Shown piece by piece: positions 51,612-60,972 of a stretch of DNA of 64,000 nt. Position 1 is the stretch's first letter; each line of letters begins with the position of its first letter. Under the pieces are notes generated by a model. That model was not told the origin of the DNA. It searched no databases and saw nothing but the letters and a program-made list of their open reading frames with translations. The DNA is from Streptomyces sp. NBC_00271 (GTDB taxonomy: Bacteria; Actinomycetota; Actinomycetes; Streptomycetales; Streptomycetaceae), in NCBI RefSeq assembly GCF_036178845.1, contig NZ_CP108070.1, forward strand, positions 10,664,001 through 10,728,000, given 5' to 3'. The position numbers were made by a program, and so were the translations under genes.

Positions 51612-51633
51612 GTCCCGGTAGCGTCACCGGGAC
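51612..51633. promoter_or_regulatory. Inverted repeat upstream of the CadD-type transporter
   Basis: GTCCCGGT-AGCGTC-ACCGGGAC: perfect 8-bp arms, 6-bp spacer, 27 bp before the GTG. Either an operator or an RNA hairpin close to the ribosome site. Confidence 0.5.
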
Positions 51634-51660
51634 ACCCACCTCGGAGGAGAGCACCCACTC

Positions 51661-52263
51661 GTGAACCTGGGGATCATCGGGCAGGCAGCCGGGCTGTTCG
51701 CCGTGACCAACATCGACGACATCCTGATCCTGGCGTTGTTCTTCGCCCAGGGCGCCGGGCGCTGTGGCTCTACCCGTCGCATCGTGCTCGGCCAGTACCT
51801 GGGCTTCGCCGCGATCCTCGCCGTGGCGGTGGCCGCCGCATTCGGCGCCACCTTCCTGCCCGAGGCCGCCATCCCCTATCTCGGTCTGCTGCCGCTCGCG
51901 CTGGGCCTCAAGGCCGCCTGGCAAGCGTGGAAGGACCATCGAGAGGGTGGTGGGGGCGAGGAGGAGCAGGCCAAGGAGGGCGGCCCGAGCCCGCTGGAGG
52001 TCGCCGCGGTCACCTTCGCCAACGGCGGCGACAACATCGGCGTCTACGTGCCCGTCTTCGCAACCGCCGGCATCGGCGGGATGGGCGTGTACGCCGTGGT
52101 GTTCCTCGTGCTGGTGGCCGTGTGGTGCTTCGCGGGCCGGTTCTTCGCCACCCGCCCGGTCATCGCCAAGGCCCTCGCCCGCTGGGGCCACATCCTGCTG
52201 CCCCTGGTCCTGATCGCCATCGGCCTGCTCATCCTCATCGAGGGCGGTGCCTTCGGCTGGTGA
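51661..52263 (+). CDS. CadD-family cadmium-resistance transporter
   Basis: 200 residues with five or six hydrophobic segments. LFAVTNIDDILILALFFAQ and TFANGGDNIGVYVPVFA are the paired acidic motifs (NIDD, GGDN) of the CadD family, which exports Cd2+ or related ions. A charged cytoplasmic loop of Gly/Glu (GGGGEEEQAKEGG) separates the halves. GGAGGAG precedes a GTG start. No metal-sensing ArsR gene adjacent. Confidence 0.88.
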   Translation: MNLGIIGQAAGLFAVTNIDDILILALFFAQGAGRCGSTRRIVLGQYLGFAAILAVAVAAAFGATFLPEAAIPYLGLLPLALGLKAAWQAWKDHREGGGGEEEQAKEGGPSPLEVAAVTFANGGDNIGVYVPVFATAGIGGMGVYAVVFLVLVAVWCFAGRFFATRPVIAKALARWGHILLPLVLIAIGLLILIEGGAFGW

Positions 52264-52461
52264 TTCGGCTGGCACCCACCGTTCGAAAAACCGGCGACAT
52301 CCAGGTGCCTCTCAAACTGGCGTACAAGTGCTGTCCATCCTCCCATCCTCGTGACCGAAGCCACGGGAGCGTGTCAGCCAACCGACATGGCGGTGGAGCG
52401 GTCCGGACCACAACGGGGGATGGGCAGTGCCGGTTTCTGAGCCCCATAGCGTCACATGAAG

Positions 52462-52478
52462 GCGTCACGGCGTGACGC
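52462..52478. promoter_or_regulatory. Inverted repeat upstream of the GNAT gene
   Basis: GCGTCAC-GGC-GTGACGC: perfect 7-bp arms, with another GCGTCAC half-site at 52449. It is 162 bp before the GNAT start. Confidence 0.4.
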
Positions 52479-52640
52479 TGTCTGAACGCGATCGCCTCTG
52501 GCGATAGGCCCGGGTGCGGCACCTCGTTTCTCTGGCACTGCTGCAGTGTCTCTATGCGGACGCGTTGGGTGAGGTTGTGGCGGTTCCGGACGGCAATTTT
52601 CGGATGCGGCACGCCGCCGCTCCGTGGTGGGATGCGCTGC

Positions 52641-53489
52641 ATGAGCGACCTGTCGCTGCGTGCCCGGATCGAGCAGTACTACGCCACTGTGCCGCTGCTG
52701 TTCGCCGACGCCGAAACGTTCGGTCCGTTGCGGCTGTTTGTACGAAAGGAGCCAGGAACCCCGTACTACGGCGGTCCGAGTCACGCTCAGCCCACGGCAG
52801 AGGGCTCCGCGGTCGTCACCGCCGCCGACATCGCCCGGGTGCGTGCCCGGCAGCGCGAACTCGGCGTGCCGGAAGCCTTCGAGTGGCTCGCTGAGGCAGC
52901 GCCGATGCTGCGCGCCCGTATCGAGGCCGTCGGGCTCCCGGTGGAAGCACGCCCGCTGATGGCCCTCGACCCGCACCGCCCGGTGCTCCCGCAGCCTCTG
53001 CCGGACGGCGTCACGATCCGCGCGCTGTCGGCCGAGGACCCGGCGCTGCCCGCAGCCCTCGCCCTTCCCCGCCTGGCTTTCGCCGAGGCGGGCACTGCGG
53101 TGGGCTCGGCGGGCCGCGCTGAACTGTCGGCGGCGGCCGAGGAACTGACCGTGGACGGCACGGTCGCAACGATCCGCCCCGCCATCCGCGCCGGGCACAA
53201 GACACTCATCGCTGCCCTCGCCCCGGACGGCACCCCGCTCGCCGCCGGCCACTACCACCCGGCGAACGGCACGACCGAGATCGGCGGTGTCGGCACCCTG
53301 CCCACCGCTCGCCGCCAGGGTCTTGCCGCCGCTGTCACGGCGGCCCTGGCCACCCACGCCCGCGACCACGGGATGCGCACCGTCTTCCTCGCCTACGCGG
53401 AGGACGTCATCGCCCGTATCTACGCCCGCCTGGGCTTCCGCACTGCCGATATCACCCTTCTGATCGCCAACCAACCCGCACGGTCGTAG
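52641..53489 (+). CDS. GNAT-family N-acetyltransferase
   Basis: 282 residues. The C-terminal GNAT half has EIGGVGTLPTARRQGLAAAV, the RxxGxA/G acetyl-CoA loop, and AYAEDVIARIYARLGFRTAD, the final strand-helix. The N-terminal half (ARIEQYYATVPLLFADAETF) is a distinct accessory domain as in two-domain GNATs. The substrate is unknown. The ATG at 52641 gives the natural N-terminus; longer in-frame reading from 52554 looks non-coding. Confidence 0.88.
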   Translation: MSDLSLRARIEQYYATVPLLFADAETFGPLRLFVRKEPGTPYYGGPSHAQPTAEGSAVVTAADIARVRARQRELGVPEAFEWLAEAAPMLRARIEAVGLPVEARPLMALDPHRPVLPQPLPDGVTIRALSAEDPALPAALALPRLAFAEAGTAVGSAGRAELSAAAEELTVDGTVATIRPAIRAGHKTLIAALAPDGTPLAAGHYHPANGTTEIGGVGTLPTARRQGLAAAVTAALATHARDHGMRTVFLAYAEDVIARIYARLGFRTADITLLIANQPARS

Positions 53490-53531
53490 GCTCGGGACAG
53501 TCTCCGCTTCAGGCACAGGCCCGTTGGCTGC

Positions 53532-53578
53532 TGGGGCAGCGGGCTGCCGCACCGGCTGCAACTCTGGACGCTCTTCCT
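53532..53578 (-). repeat. Dispersed 47-bp repeat, copy 2 (zinc-knuckle-coding)
   Basis: Partner of 43855-43901. On the minus strand it encodes SVQSCSRCGSPLPQ just downstream of the GNAT stop. No full gene surrounds it; 53490-53857 otherwise holds no supported gene. Confidence 0.5.
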
Positions 53579-53857
53579 TCGTAGGTCAGGGCACCGCTCG
53601 GCGGCAAGATCGGATGAGACGGGACAATCCGCATGAGCTGTGGATTCGATGTTCAGAAACCAGGGAGCGTTGACCGCTAGGGCGCGTATCGAGTCGTGAT
53701 CATTCTGCGGATTCGCCCCGGTGGCGGCCGGAGGGCGGGAGCGGCCCCGACACCATCGGGCCGTACCAGTACTGCCGGATGGTGCAGGTCCGGTGGGCCT
53801 GTCGGAGAGGAGCACCACCGCTGCCCCCACTGCAAACGGCGCGTAGCGTGTCGAGGC

Positions 53858-54376
53858 ATGACGCTGCTGCCGGACCTGCCTCAGAACGCGCCATTGCTCG
53901 ACCTGCTGCGGCAGCAGGGCGTTCCGCAGGAGCGCGGTGCCTACGTCCACGAGGGGTGGGAGCTGCATACCCACCCCGATCTGGTCGAGAGGCTTGAGGA
54001 CCTTGCTCCCCAGTGGCCCGTCCTGGTGACGTTCGGGGTGCCGGTGCTTGCAGGCAAGGGCATCGCCGCGGTCGTCGCCTGGGGCATGGGCATGCTGCTG
54101 GTGCGCCTACCCGAAGCGCCGGCCGAGCCCCTGGAACCTGCAGAGCCCTGCCCGCCCCTGACGGATCCGGGCCAGGGTTGGTACTCGCTCTGCCCCTGGC
54201 AGAGTGAGCTTCCCTCGGCGGAGTCCAAGCGCCTGTTGTCGCTGCTGATCCAGCATGCGCTCTCCTATGCGGCGAGCCTGTCGGAGGACGACAGCATCGA
54301 CTGGCAGGGGCGCCCGGTGCTGGCTCCGGGCGGGCGCAGGGGAAAGGCCAAGGGCAGACGTCCCAGCAGGGACTAG
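53858..54376 (+). CDS. Conserved hypothetical protein
   Basis: 172 residues. Helical N-terminus (PLLDLLRQQGVPQERGAYV), a hydrophobic stretch LVTFGVPVLAGKGIAAVVAW (about residues 50-75), then a Pro/Glu-rich segment and a basic end (GGRRGKAKGRRPSRD). Possibly a peripheral membrane protein. Not recognised; reads as a genuine streptomycete gene. Confidence 0.6.
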   Translation: MTLLPDLPQNAPLLDLLRQQGVPQERGAYVHEGWELHTHPDLVERLEDLAPQWPVLVTFGVPVLAGKGIAAVVAWGMGMLLVRLPEAPAEPLEPAEPCPPLTDPGQGWYSLCPWQSELPSAESKRLLSLLIQHALSYAASLSEDDSIDWQGRPVLAPGGRRGKAKGRRPSRD

Positions 54377-54850
54377 GCAGCGTCTCTTCGATCTTCGGCG
54401 GAGAGGCGCCCCCCCCAGAGGTTGTAGTCGGGCTTCCCGATCACAGTGGCCTGGGTTCCACGGGTTTCACACGGGATTGCCCGCAAACCTGGCCATGGTG
54501 GGAGGGGTGGTCCCCGCGCAATAGCGGTGATGAGAAGGCCCGTCCGTCGAAGCCGAGGCCGTGCGGGGGTGGTTGGCGAAGTGCACAGGCGGAAGGGCTC
54601 GTTCGGGTAGTGCGGATGATCTTTCACTGAGTAGTGTGAATCATCGGATAGTGGGCCGCAGTTCGCGCGCTGCCCTCGTGACTCCGCCGCTTGACCGCTG
54701 ACGCTTGCCACGCCCGAAGACGTCTCTGCGGCTGGATGGTGGGCCGCAAGACGACGTCTCGTTCCTCGGCCGTGAGGTGGTTCGCGGTTTCGGGAAGAGC
54801 GACATGCGTGCCGCCGACGTCGCAGAGGACCAGAAAGTGAGTGTAGACAG
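54377..54850. other. Gap without a supported gene
   Basis: 474 bp. Minus-strand frames cross it (for example one reading HLTAEERDVVLRPTIQPQ near 54750) but none has a start, ribosome site and family motif together. Promoter of the hydrolase at 54851 presumably at its right end. Confidence 0.35.
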
Positions 54851-55714
54851 ATGCAACCGACGTTCGTACTGGTTCACGGAGCCTTCGCGAACTCTTTCTC
54901 CTTCGCGCCACTCCAGGCCGAACTCGGCCTCCTCGGACACCGTTCGGTCGCCGTCGATCTTCCGGGGCACGGGTTCGCCGCGACGTACCCGCGGGCCTAC
55001 CAAGCGCCGCAGGATCTCGGAAGTCTCGCCACCGCGCCCGGGGCAATCAAGGGCGTCACGCTCGCCGACAACGCCGCGCACCTCATCGGGATACTGGAGC
55101 GAGCCAAGCGGAACGGGCCCGTCATCCTCGTCTCGCACAGCCGCGGCGGCATAACGGCCACCGTCGCAGCCAACCGGCGGCCCGACCTGATCGACCGCAT
55201 CGTCTATGTCTCCGCCTGGTGCCCCGTCGACCTCGACGTCAGCGCCTACTATGCCGAGCCCGAGATGGCCACGGTCGACGCCACAGGGCTGGCATCGGCG
55301 ATGGTCGGGAACCCTGCCGAGCTCGGGCTGCTGCGCTCCAACTTCCGCACCGCTGACCCTGGCGTCCTCGCGGCCTTCAAGGCGGCTTTCCTCGCCGATG
55401 GGACGGACGAGGAGTTCATGGTCTTCCTCAATACCTTCCAGCCCGACGAGAACCTCGACGCCGGCACACCCGAGGACCGGGCGCAGCCCGACAGCTGGGG
55501 GCGGATCCCAAAGACATACGTCCGGCTGGCCGAGGACACCAGCGTGCCGCTCGCCATGCAGGACCGGATGATCCGCGAGGGCGACGCGCTGACGCCGGAG
55601 AACCCCTACGACGTCCGTACGCTCACCAGCAGCCACCTGAAGTGGCTGATCGACCCGGCACCGGCAGCCCGAGTGCTGGGCGAAATCGCCGCGCTCTTGC
55701 CTGCCGAATCATGA
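54851..55714 (+). CDS. Alpha/beta-hydrolase (methyl-salicylate-esterase-like)
   Basis: 287 residues. FVLVHGAFANSFSFAPLQ supplies the oxyanion region, nucleophile Ser in LVSHSRGGITATVA, and the catalytic His late in TLTSSHLKWLIDPAP, with VDLPGHG near the start. This is the EstC / hydroxynitrile-lyase-like subgroup. Substrate unknown. The next feature, a decayed IS5, overlaps its stop by 6 bp on the other strand. Confidence 0.88.
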   Translation: MQPTFVLVHGAFANSFSFAPLQAELGLLGHRSVAVDLPGHGFAATYPRAYQAPQDLGSLATAPGAIKGVTLADNAAHLIGILERAKRNGPVILVSHSRGGITATVAANRRPDLIDRIVYVSAWCPVDLDVSAYYAEPEMATVDATGLASAMVGNPAELGLLRSNFRTADPGVLAAFKAAFLADGTDEEFMVFLNTFQPDENLDAGTPEDRAQPDSWGRIPKTYVRLAEDTSVPLAMQDRMIREGDALTPENPYDVRTLTSSHLKWLIDPAPAARVLGEIAALLPAES

Positions 55715-56490
55715 TCGGAGCCAGATGAGGAGAGCAGCGGCGGTGACAGTGCCGAGGTAGACGTACCCTCGCTTGTCATATCGAGCGGCGACGGCTCTGA
55801 ACTGCTTGAGCTTGCAGATGGCTCTCTCCACCGTGTTGCGATCTTTGTACCGGTCCTTGTCGAAGCCCGGAGGCCGTCCGCCGCGTGAACCCCGACGCAA
55901 GCGGGCGGCCTTGCGGTCCGTCTTCTCCGGGATGGCGTGTCGGATGCCGCGCTTGCGGAGGTAGGTGCGGATCTTGCGGTTCTGTACGCCTTATCGGCGC
56001 CCACGCTGTCCGGAGTGCGGCGGGGACGCCCGATCCCCTTGCGGGGAACGCGGATCTTGTCCATCACCAGCTCAAACTGGGCGCAGTCCGCCCGCTGCCC
56101 CGGCGTGATGAGCAGCGTCAGCGGGCGGCAGCGGCCCTCCGCGACGACATGGATCTTGGTCGTCGGCCCGCCGCGGGAACGGCCAAGGGCCTAGCCTGGC
56201 GCACCGCCTCCTTCAGCAGGGGCCGCAGGGTGATGTGCGCGTGCAGATGAAATGATCTTGACGTTCCTGTCGAGGCCGCCGTCGGCGTCGCCCCTGGCCT
56301 CGACGTGCTGGAGGAGCATCTCCCAGGTGCCGTCGGCCGACCACAGCAAATGGCGCTTGTGGACCGTCTTCCACGGGCCGAAGCGTTCGGGCAGTTCGCG
56401 CCACTGCACCCCGGTGCCGAGCCGGTGAATGATCCCGTTAATCACCTGCCGATGATCCCGCCAGCGGTCGCACCGGTTGTTGCTCACCGG
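55709..56490 (-). pseudogene. IS5-family transposase with at least two frameshifts
   Basis: Pieces in order: NNRCDRWRDHRQVINGIIHR and GVQWRELPERFGPWKTVHKR (N-terminal domain), RSRGGPTTKIHVVAEGRCRP and KAYR in a second frame, then RGGRPPGFDKDRYKDRNTVE and YVYLGTVTAAALLIWL in a third. One missing G near 55990 explains the last shift; another break lies near 56200. Dead element. Confidence 0.8.
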
Positions 56491-56660
56491 CATCGCCGAG
56501 CACCCTGGCTGCTCCACCAAGGAGCTTGCCGCCCTCACGAGCCTCGCATCGGCCAGTGCCAGTGAACACGCCGCCACTGTCCTGCGCGAGACAGGACTGA
56601 TCCGCACCGTGAGGTACCGCAATGCGGTTGCTTCACAGCCCTACCAATCCGGGCACGGCC
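56480..56660 (+). pseudogene. ArsR-like winged-helix regulator fragment
   Basis: LTGIAEHPGCSTKELAALTS then SASASEHAATVLRETGLIRT is the HTH of an ArsR-like regulator (PGxxTxELA...SASEHxxVLRxxGLI). The N-terminal part is cut by the IS5 and the C-terminus drifts out of frame after RTVRYRNAV. Confidence 0.6.
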
Positions 56661-57299
56661 CCTCTGAACTCTCCGAAGGGAACCGGTCGAGACCGAGGTG
56701 GCCAGCTATCTCTGAACGAAATGGCCAACCACTGTTGAGCACCGGACGCTCACCATCGGTCTCCCGATCGTCTTCTCGACCCAGATCAGGAGGGGCCGTG
56801 TGGTGAGCCTCGAAGACCTGTTGCAGCAGGCGTTGCGCATACATGATCTGTACGACGAGCTCAATGGCTCCGGCCGGGCGAACAGATGCCCCAACCCGCC
56901 CGTCAGGGCAGCCAGTTCCTCTGCCCACCCCTCAACGGGCTCCACCCTCACATCCATCAGCATGACCGGACAACGGTCAGCACCGATCGCAGTCACAAGA
57001 CCTGAGGTAGTACCTGACAGTGTTAGAAAAATCTATCCCTGCCAAATCGCAGCGAGGCCCGGATAGCGTCACGACTCGTGCGACACCACCGGTGACCAAG
57101 TACGAAGACGGACGACGAGATTGATACGAGTCCTTAGCTCACTGACAGGCGGCAGCGTACGGCAACGTGAAGAACCGCCGATCCGAGGTCTGCCCTGCGG
57201 CCAAAGCTCAGGCCGGATTAGTTTCCACAACGGCCATCGACGAACTTTGTTCTGAGTCTTTAACGACCCGGGACGCTTATCTATATGAAAGAGCCCATC
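56661..57299. other. Gap leading into the AT-richer island
   Basis: About 640 bp with no supported gene. The right part (57020-57290) is visibly AT-richer, with GTTAGAAAAATCTATCC and TCTTTAACG, and presumably holds the epimerase promoter. Confidence 0.4.
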
Positions 57300-58214
57300 A
57301 TGGCCATACATGTCGTTATCGGCGCCGGTTCCATCGGCACGAATGTCGCTCGCCTGCTCGCCGACCGCGGTGAAAGCGTCCGCATTGTCACGCGCAGCGG
57401 CTCGGGCCCGGAGTATCCGCAGATCGAACGGGTCGCCGCGGATGCTTCCGACCCGGGCCGCTTGACCGAACTGTCTCGCGGCGCAAAGGTAATCTATCAC
57501 TGTGCGAACCCGCCTTCCTACACAATGTGGGAACGGCTGTTGCCGCCCATACAGAATGCGGTCATCGCAGCCGCGAAAGCAAACAGGGCCGTGCTGGCAA
57601 TTACTGGCAGCATGTACGCTTACGGCCCGCAGCCTGGCGGTATGATGAACGAATACACCCCCATGGCCGCCACTGGGCCTAAAGGCCGTCTCCGTAAACG
57701 GCTGTGGGAGCAGGCCCTTAACGCCGGAGTCCGCACTGTGGAGGTTCGCGGGTCCGACTACATCGGTAGGGGCTCGAATGGCCTGTATTCTATAATCATT
57801 GAGCCGGCAATGAAGACGGGCCGAGCAGCCTGGGTGCCTGCCGATCTAGACGCGCCACATACCTTCACCTTCAACGGAGACATGGCTCAGGCCCTGGTCG
57901 CACTTGGAAATGATGAGCGTGCGTGGGGTCAGGCGTGGCATGTGCCGTCGCCACCGGCCATCAGCATCCGTGAACTGGCGCGGCGCTACGCCGCCGCTGC
58001 AGGTCGGCCCCCGGTCAAGCTGATCCCGCTGCCACGCGCGGCAATGCGCACAGCTGGGCTTTTCGTGCCGACAGCCCGTGAAATGGCCGAAATGGACTAT
58101 CAGTGGTATTCGCCGTTCCTCGTGGACGCCTCAAAAACAGCTGACGCCTTCGGCCTCACCGCCACCGACCTAGACATCATTATCAATAATCAGGTGAGCG
58201 CGGCCGCGGCTTGA
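57300..58214 (+). CDS. NAD-dependent epimerase/dehydratase-like (extended SDR)
   Basis: 304 residues. NAD motif VVIGAGSIGTNVARLLADRG (GxGxxG), then an acidic/basic second strand (RIVTRSGSG, Arg suggests NADP). SMYAYGP replaces the usual active-site strand. No clear YxxxK is found, since the expected position reads GPKGRLRKRL, so catalysis by the standard mechanism is doubtful. The ATG at 57300 is preceded by AAAGAG; an ATG at 57285 has nothing. Codon use (ATA, AAT, TTA-like choices) differs from the neighbours, suggesting transfer. Confidence 0.75.
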   Translation: MAIHVVIGAGSIGTNVARLLADRGESVRIVTRSGSGPEYPQIERVAADASDPGRLTELSRGAKVIYHCANPPSYTMWERLLPPIQNAVIAAAKANRAVLAITGSMYAYGPQPGGMMNEYTPMAATGPKGRLRKRLWEQALNAGVRTVEVRGSDYIGRGSNGLYSIIIEPAMKTGRAAWVPADLDAPHTFTFNGDMAQALVALGNDERAWGQAWHVPSPPAISIRELARRYAAAAGRPPVKLIPLPRAAMRTAGLFVPTAREMAEMDYQWYSPFLVDASKTADAFGLTATDLDIIINNQVSAAAA

Positions 58215-58389
58215 TCCCGCCTCCCGATTTCGACAGCAAGCAGCGATTCCGGCACTGCGCTTCTTCATGACCCGTCCGGAGAATCGGTCCTTATCGCATT
58301 TGAGTAAATCCTGCGATGAGGCCCACCATCTGGGCTGTGTCGTGAAAGGTATCCCTCTTCGGCAGTGAGAAACAACGACAGGAGTAGCC

Positions 58390-58790
58390 ATGATCTACCA
58401 CATCAACCGCGCGAAGGCTAAGGCCGAAGTCACCCCCGAGCAAATCGAGGCTGCCTTGGAAAGTTGGCGCAACCAAGGACGGTCCAACCCGGCCGTGAAG
58501 TCTTTCATGGCCGCGATCTCGGCGGGGACTTCGACTACAGCTGTGTCTTCGTCGTTGAGGACTTCGACGGCCTCTACGAGTACCTGACCCACCCCGCGAC
58601 TATCGGGACTGAGCATCTGGGCCTGGCGCTGCTCGAACGCCTCGACATCTTCGACATCAGCGACGACGATGACCCTGACCTGTACGCGAAAATCGAAGAA
58701 CTGCACCGCCGCCGGAGCGCCCTGAACCCGGAGGTTCCCGGCATGCTTTCGGCCGTCCCAGACTTTCGCGGCGCCGGCGCGAACGACTAA
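58390..58790 (+). pseudogene. Dabb-family (A/B-barrel) protein, frameshifted
   Basis: Frame 1 from ATG 58390 gives MIYHINRAKAKAEVTPEQIE and LESWRNQGRSNPAVKSF; frame 3 from about 58509 gives GRDLGGDFDYSCVFVVEDFD and YEYLTHPATIGTEHLGLALL. Together they form one Dabb stress-responsive domain of about 133 residues. A lost G in the ATGG run at 58507-58510 explains the shift. Confidence 0.7.
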
Positions 58791-58904
58791 TCAGCACGTC
58801 ACGACCGGCAAGTATACGCAGCAAGGCACACGGCACCTGCCGGTCGTGACGCAATCGCCGTAGAGCAGACGTCATCCGACTTCGTCACCAGCAGAGAGAG
58901 ATGA

Positions 58905-59300
58905 CGTGACTTTCTCGAGCAAGATGCTGGCACGCTGCTAGTGTCTACGGCATTGTTCGGCCTGGTGTCAGGCTTCTCAAACGCCGAATCATATGGTTGG
59001 AGCTCGCTGGCATCGCGGGGCTTCCTCGTCGGAGCCGCTGTGTTACTCGCTGTCTCTGTGCTCTGACAGCGCCATGCCGCGTATCCATTGTTGCCGCTGC
59101 TGATACTGCGCGACCGCGACCGAGTAGCGTCCTTCGTCTCGGTAATAGTGGCGGGCATCGGCCTGTTCGCCGTGTTGTTGTTCGCGACGTATTATGTGCA
59201 ATCAACGCTCGGATTCCCACCGGTCAGGACCGGCGTTGCTTTCCTGCCGATGATCGCGACGCTGGTACTGGCCGCGCAGCTGGGAACATCGAACCGCCGA
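58905..59300 (+). pseudogene. MFS drug-efflux transporter fragment
   Basis: TALFGLVSGFSNAESYGWSS, FLVGAAVLLAVSVL, then an in-frame TGA at 59064, then LPLLILRDRDRVASFVSVIV, IGLFAVLLFATYYVQSTLGF and PPVRTGVAFLPM. These are helices 7-10 of a DHA2-type exporter. The N-terminal half is absent and the frame ends soon after. Confidence 0.7.
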
Positions 59301-59736
59301 CCTGCTGGCTGGTATTCACGAGGGCGCCCACGATGCCGGCGTATTGCGGTTCCACTCCGAGCGTCGCGACCTGCACCGACGCGGGCATGATCGTTCGATC
59401 GGAACCGCGCTGCTCATACTATTGTTACGACTACCTCCGGCGCTTACCGTGCTGCCCATGTAGTCGCTCCGATCCCGTTCTATTCGATCGGATTGCGCTA
59501 ACCTCAATCCTCGAACTCCGGATAAATCGTTCCGCCACGGACCGATTTCCGAGGATACGCGGTGGAGGTCCTGGCGCAGCGAAAATTCGCGTAGAGAGCC
59601 CTAGTCGGTGAATATGAAATACCCTCGATAACTTTTACGCTAGTTATGGCACCGACTCGGTGAGGCCCTGGCCAGATATTACGCTGCGGCCAGGCCAGCA
59701 TCGAATGACACGCAATCCTTGAGAAGGAGCAGTTCT

Positions 59737-60105
59737 GTGCACCTAATTGACGCGGTAGGTCGCCTTTGTGACGCCATCAATTCGCATTCAGCGCAACGAG
59801 TCGCCGACTGCTTCACTGCCGACTACGCGGCGGAGGTGCCGCACCGTCCTGCAGAAAGTTTTACTGGGCGGGAGCGTGTTCTGATGAACTGGTCCTTGAT
59901 ATTTACCCGAGTGCCCGATCTGCAAGCAAGAGTTCTGCGGACAGCGGTTTCGGGGTCAGAGGTGTGGTCCGAATGGGAAATGAGTGGAACTTCTTTTGAA
60001 GGACTACCCGCTCTCTTGGTCGGACCTGTAGTAATGACCGTCCGCGACGGTCGGATAAATTGGACTCGTTTCTATGTGAGTCCGGTCCCGCCCGTCTCAT
60101 CCTAA
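59737..60105 (+). CDS. SnoaL-like (NTF2-fold) protein
   Basis: 122 residues with an NTF2 cone: VGRLCDAINSHSAQRVADCF, FTADYAAEVPHRPAESFTGR, then EWEMSGTSFEGLPALLVGP and VMTVRDGRINWTRFY. The GTG at 59737 has AAGGAG at ideal spacing. The family includes polyketide cyclases and small binding proteins; function open. AT-richer like the epimerase, so probably part of the same acquired island. Confidence 0.75.
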   Translation: MHLIDAVGRLCDAINSHSAQRVADCFTADYAAEVPHRPAESFTGRERVLMNWSLIFTRVPDLQARVLRTAVSGSEVWSEWEMSGTSFEGLPALLVGPVVMTVRDGRINWTRFYVSPVPPVSS

Positions 60106-60119
60106 GGTAACTAATCAGG

Positions 60120-60328
60120 TCAGTTGATCGTGGGTACCCACGGTCGGCCGGACGCCAATCGGACGAGCGCGTCGAGCAGGTTGATGCCGTGTTTGGTGGC
60201 GGTGGCGAGGTAGGAACGCAGATGGCAGAAGTGTTCCGCGCCGGTCAGGGTCCGCATGCCACCGGAGATCTTCTGCCGGAATTTGACCATGCGGACTTCC
60301 CGTTCGGCGGCGTTGTTGTCGAACGGAA
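60120..60328 (-). pseudogene. IS66-family transposase, C-terminal fragment
   Basis: PFDNNAAEREVRMVKFRQKI then GGMRTLTGAEHFCHLRSYLA and TKHGINLLDAL is the standard IS66 TnpC C-terminus, with the last catalytic Glu. Only about 69 codons remain. Confidence 0.8.
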
Positions 60329-60415
60329 AACGGCGACCGAGCGGACCGGCACCACGCCATCGCCCGCTTCACACCCCCCGTCTCAAACACAGGGGAAATC
60401 ACAGCTCGCGGCGGC

Positions 60416-60760
60416 TCACTCCGCACGCTTTTGGAGCTCGGCCAGGTAGTCGGCGATCGCGTGACGGTTGCGGGCCGGGATGTCGATGCGCTCGGTCAGA
60501 CTGTCACGCTCTCGTTCGAGAGCCGCCACCGTCTCGGATGTGACGCCTTTGAAGACGATCGGATCGCGCGGTGATTGCAGGCAGGGAAGGATCGCGCGGA
60601 TTGCCTGCGTCGACAGGGCCGCGTTGAGCAGTTCTCGGATCTGCTGGGCGCGGCCCAGGGCTGCTTCGCTGTAGTCGCGGTAGTTGTTGGGCCCGCGGGT
60701 CGAGGTGATCAAGCTCTTTGCCTCGTGGAACCGCACCTGTCGCGGAGACGCACCACGTGG
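60416..60760 (-). pseudogene. MerR-family regulator, N-terminally damaged
   Basis: Reads VRFHEAKSLITSTRGPNNYR, DYSEAALGRAQQIRELLNA and LPCLQSPRDPIVFKGVTSET, then a coiled-coil (LERERDSLTERID). This is a MerR regulator from the recognition wing onwards; the first helix-turn-helix helix is not readable in frame. It might still start from the GTG in VRFHEAK but would lack full DNA contact. Confidence 0.55.
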
Positions 60761-60972
60761 TGGACCTGTGGGGTGGCCATCGCGATGCGGCACGCACACA
60801 GCCCTGGCATCGCGACACTCACCGCCATCCACCGAGCCCTCGGTGCCGACTGAGCGCGCGGCGGCATCCGGCGAAGATGCGACTCAGACCACAAGAGAAA
60901 CGAAGCACACACCCACTCGCAGCGATCACTGCCCGCGCCGATCATCCGCTTCCCGTTGAGAGAACGCCCACC

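Noticed and set aside
54624..55046. Minus-strand 140-residue frame before the alpha/beta-hydrolase
   Set aside because: It overlaps the hydrolase in antisense and shows no family motif, although a short stretch near 54750 reads protein-like.
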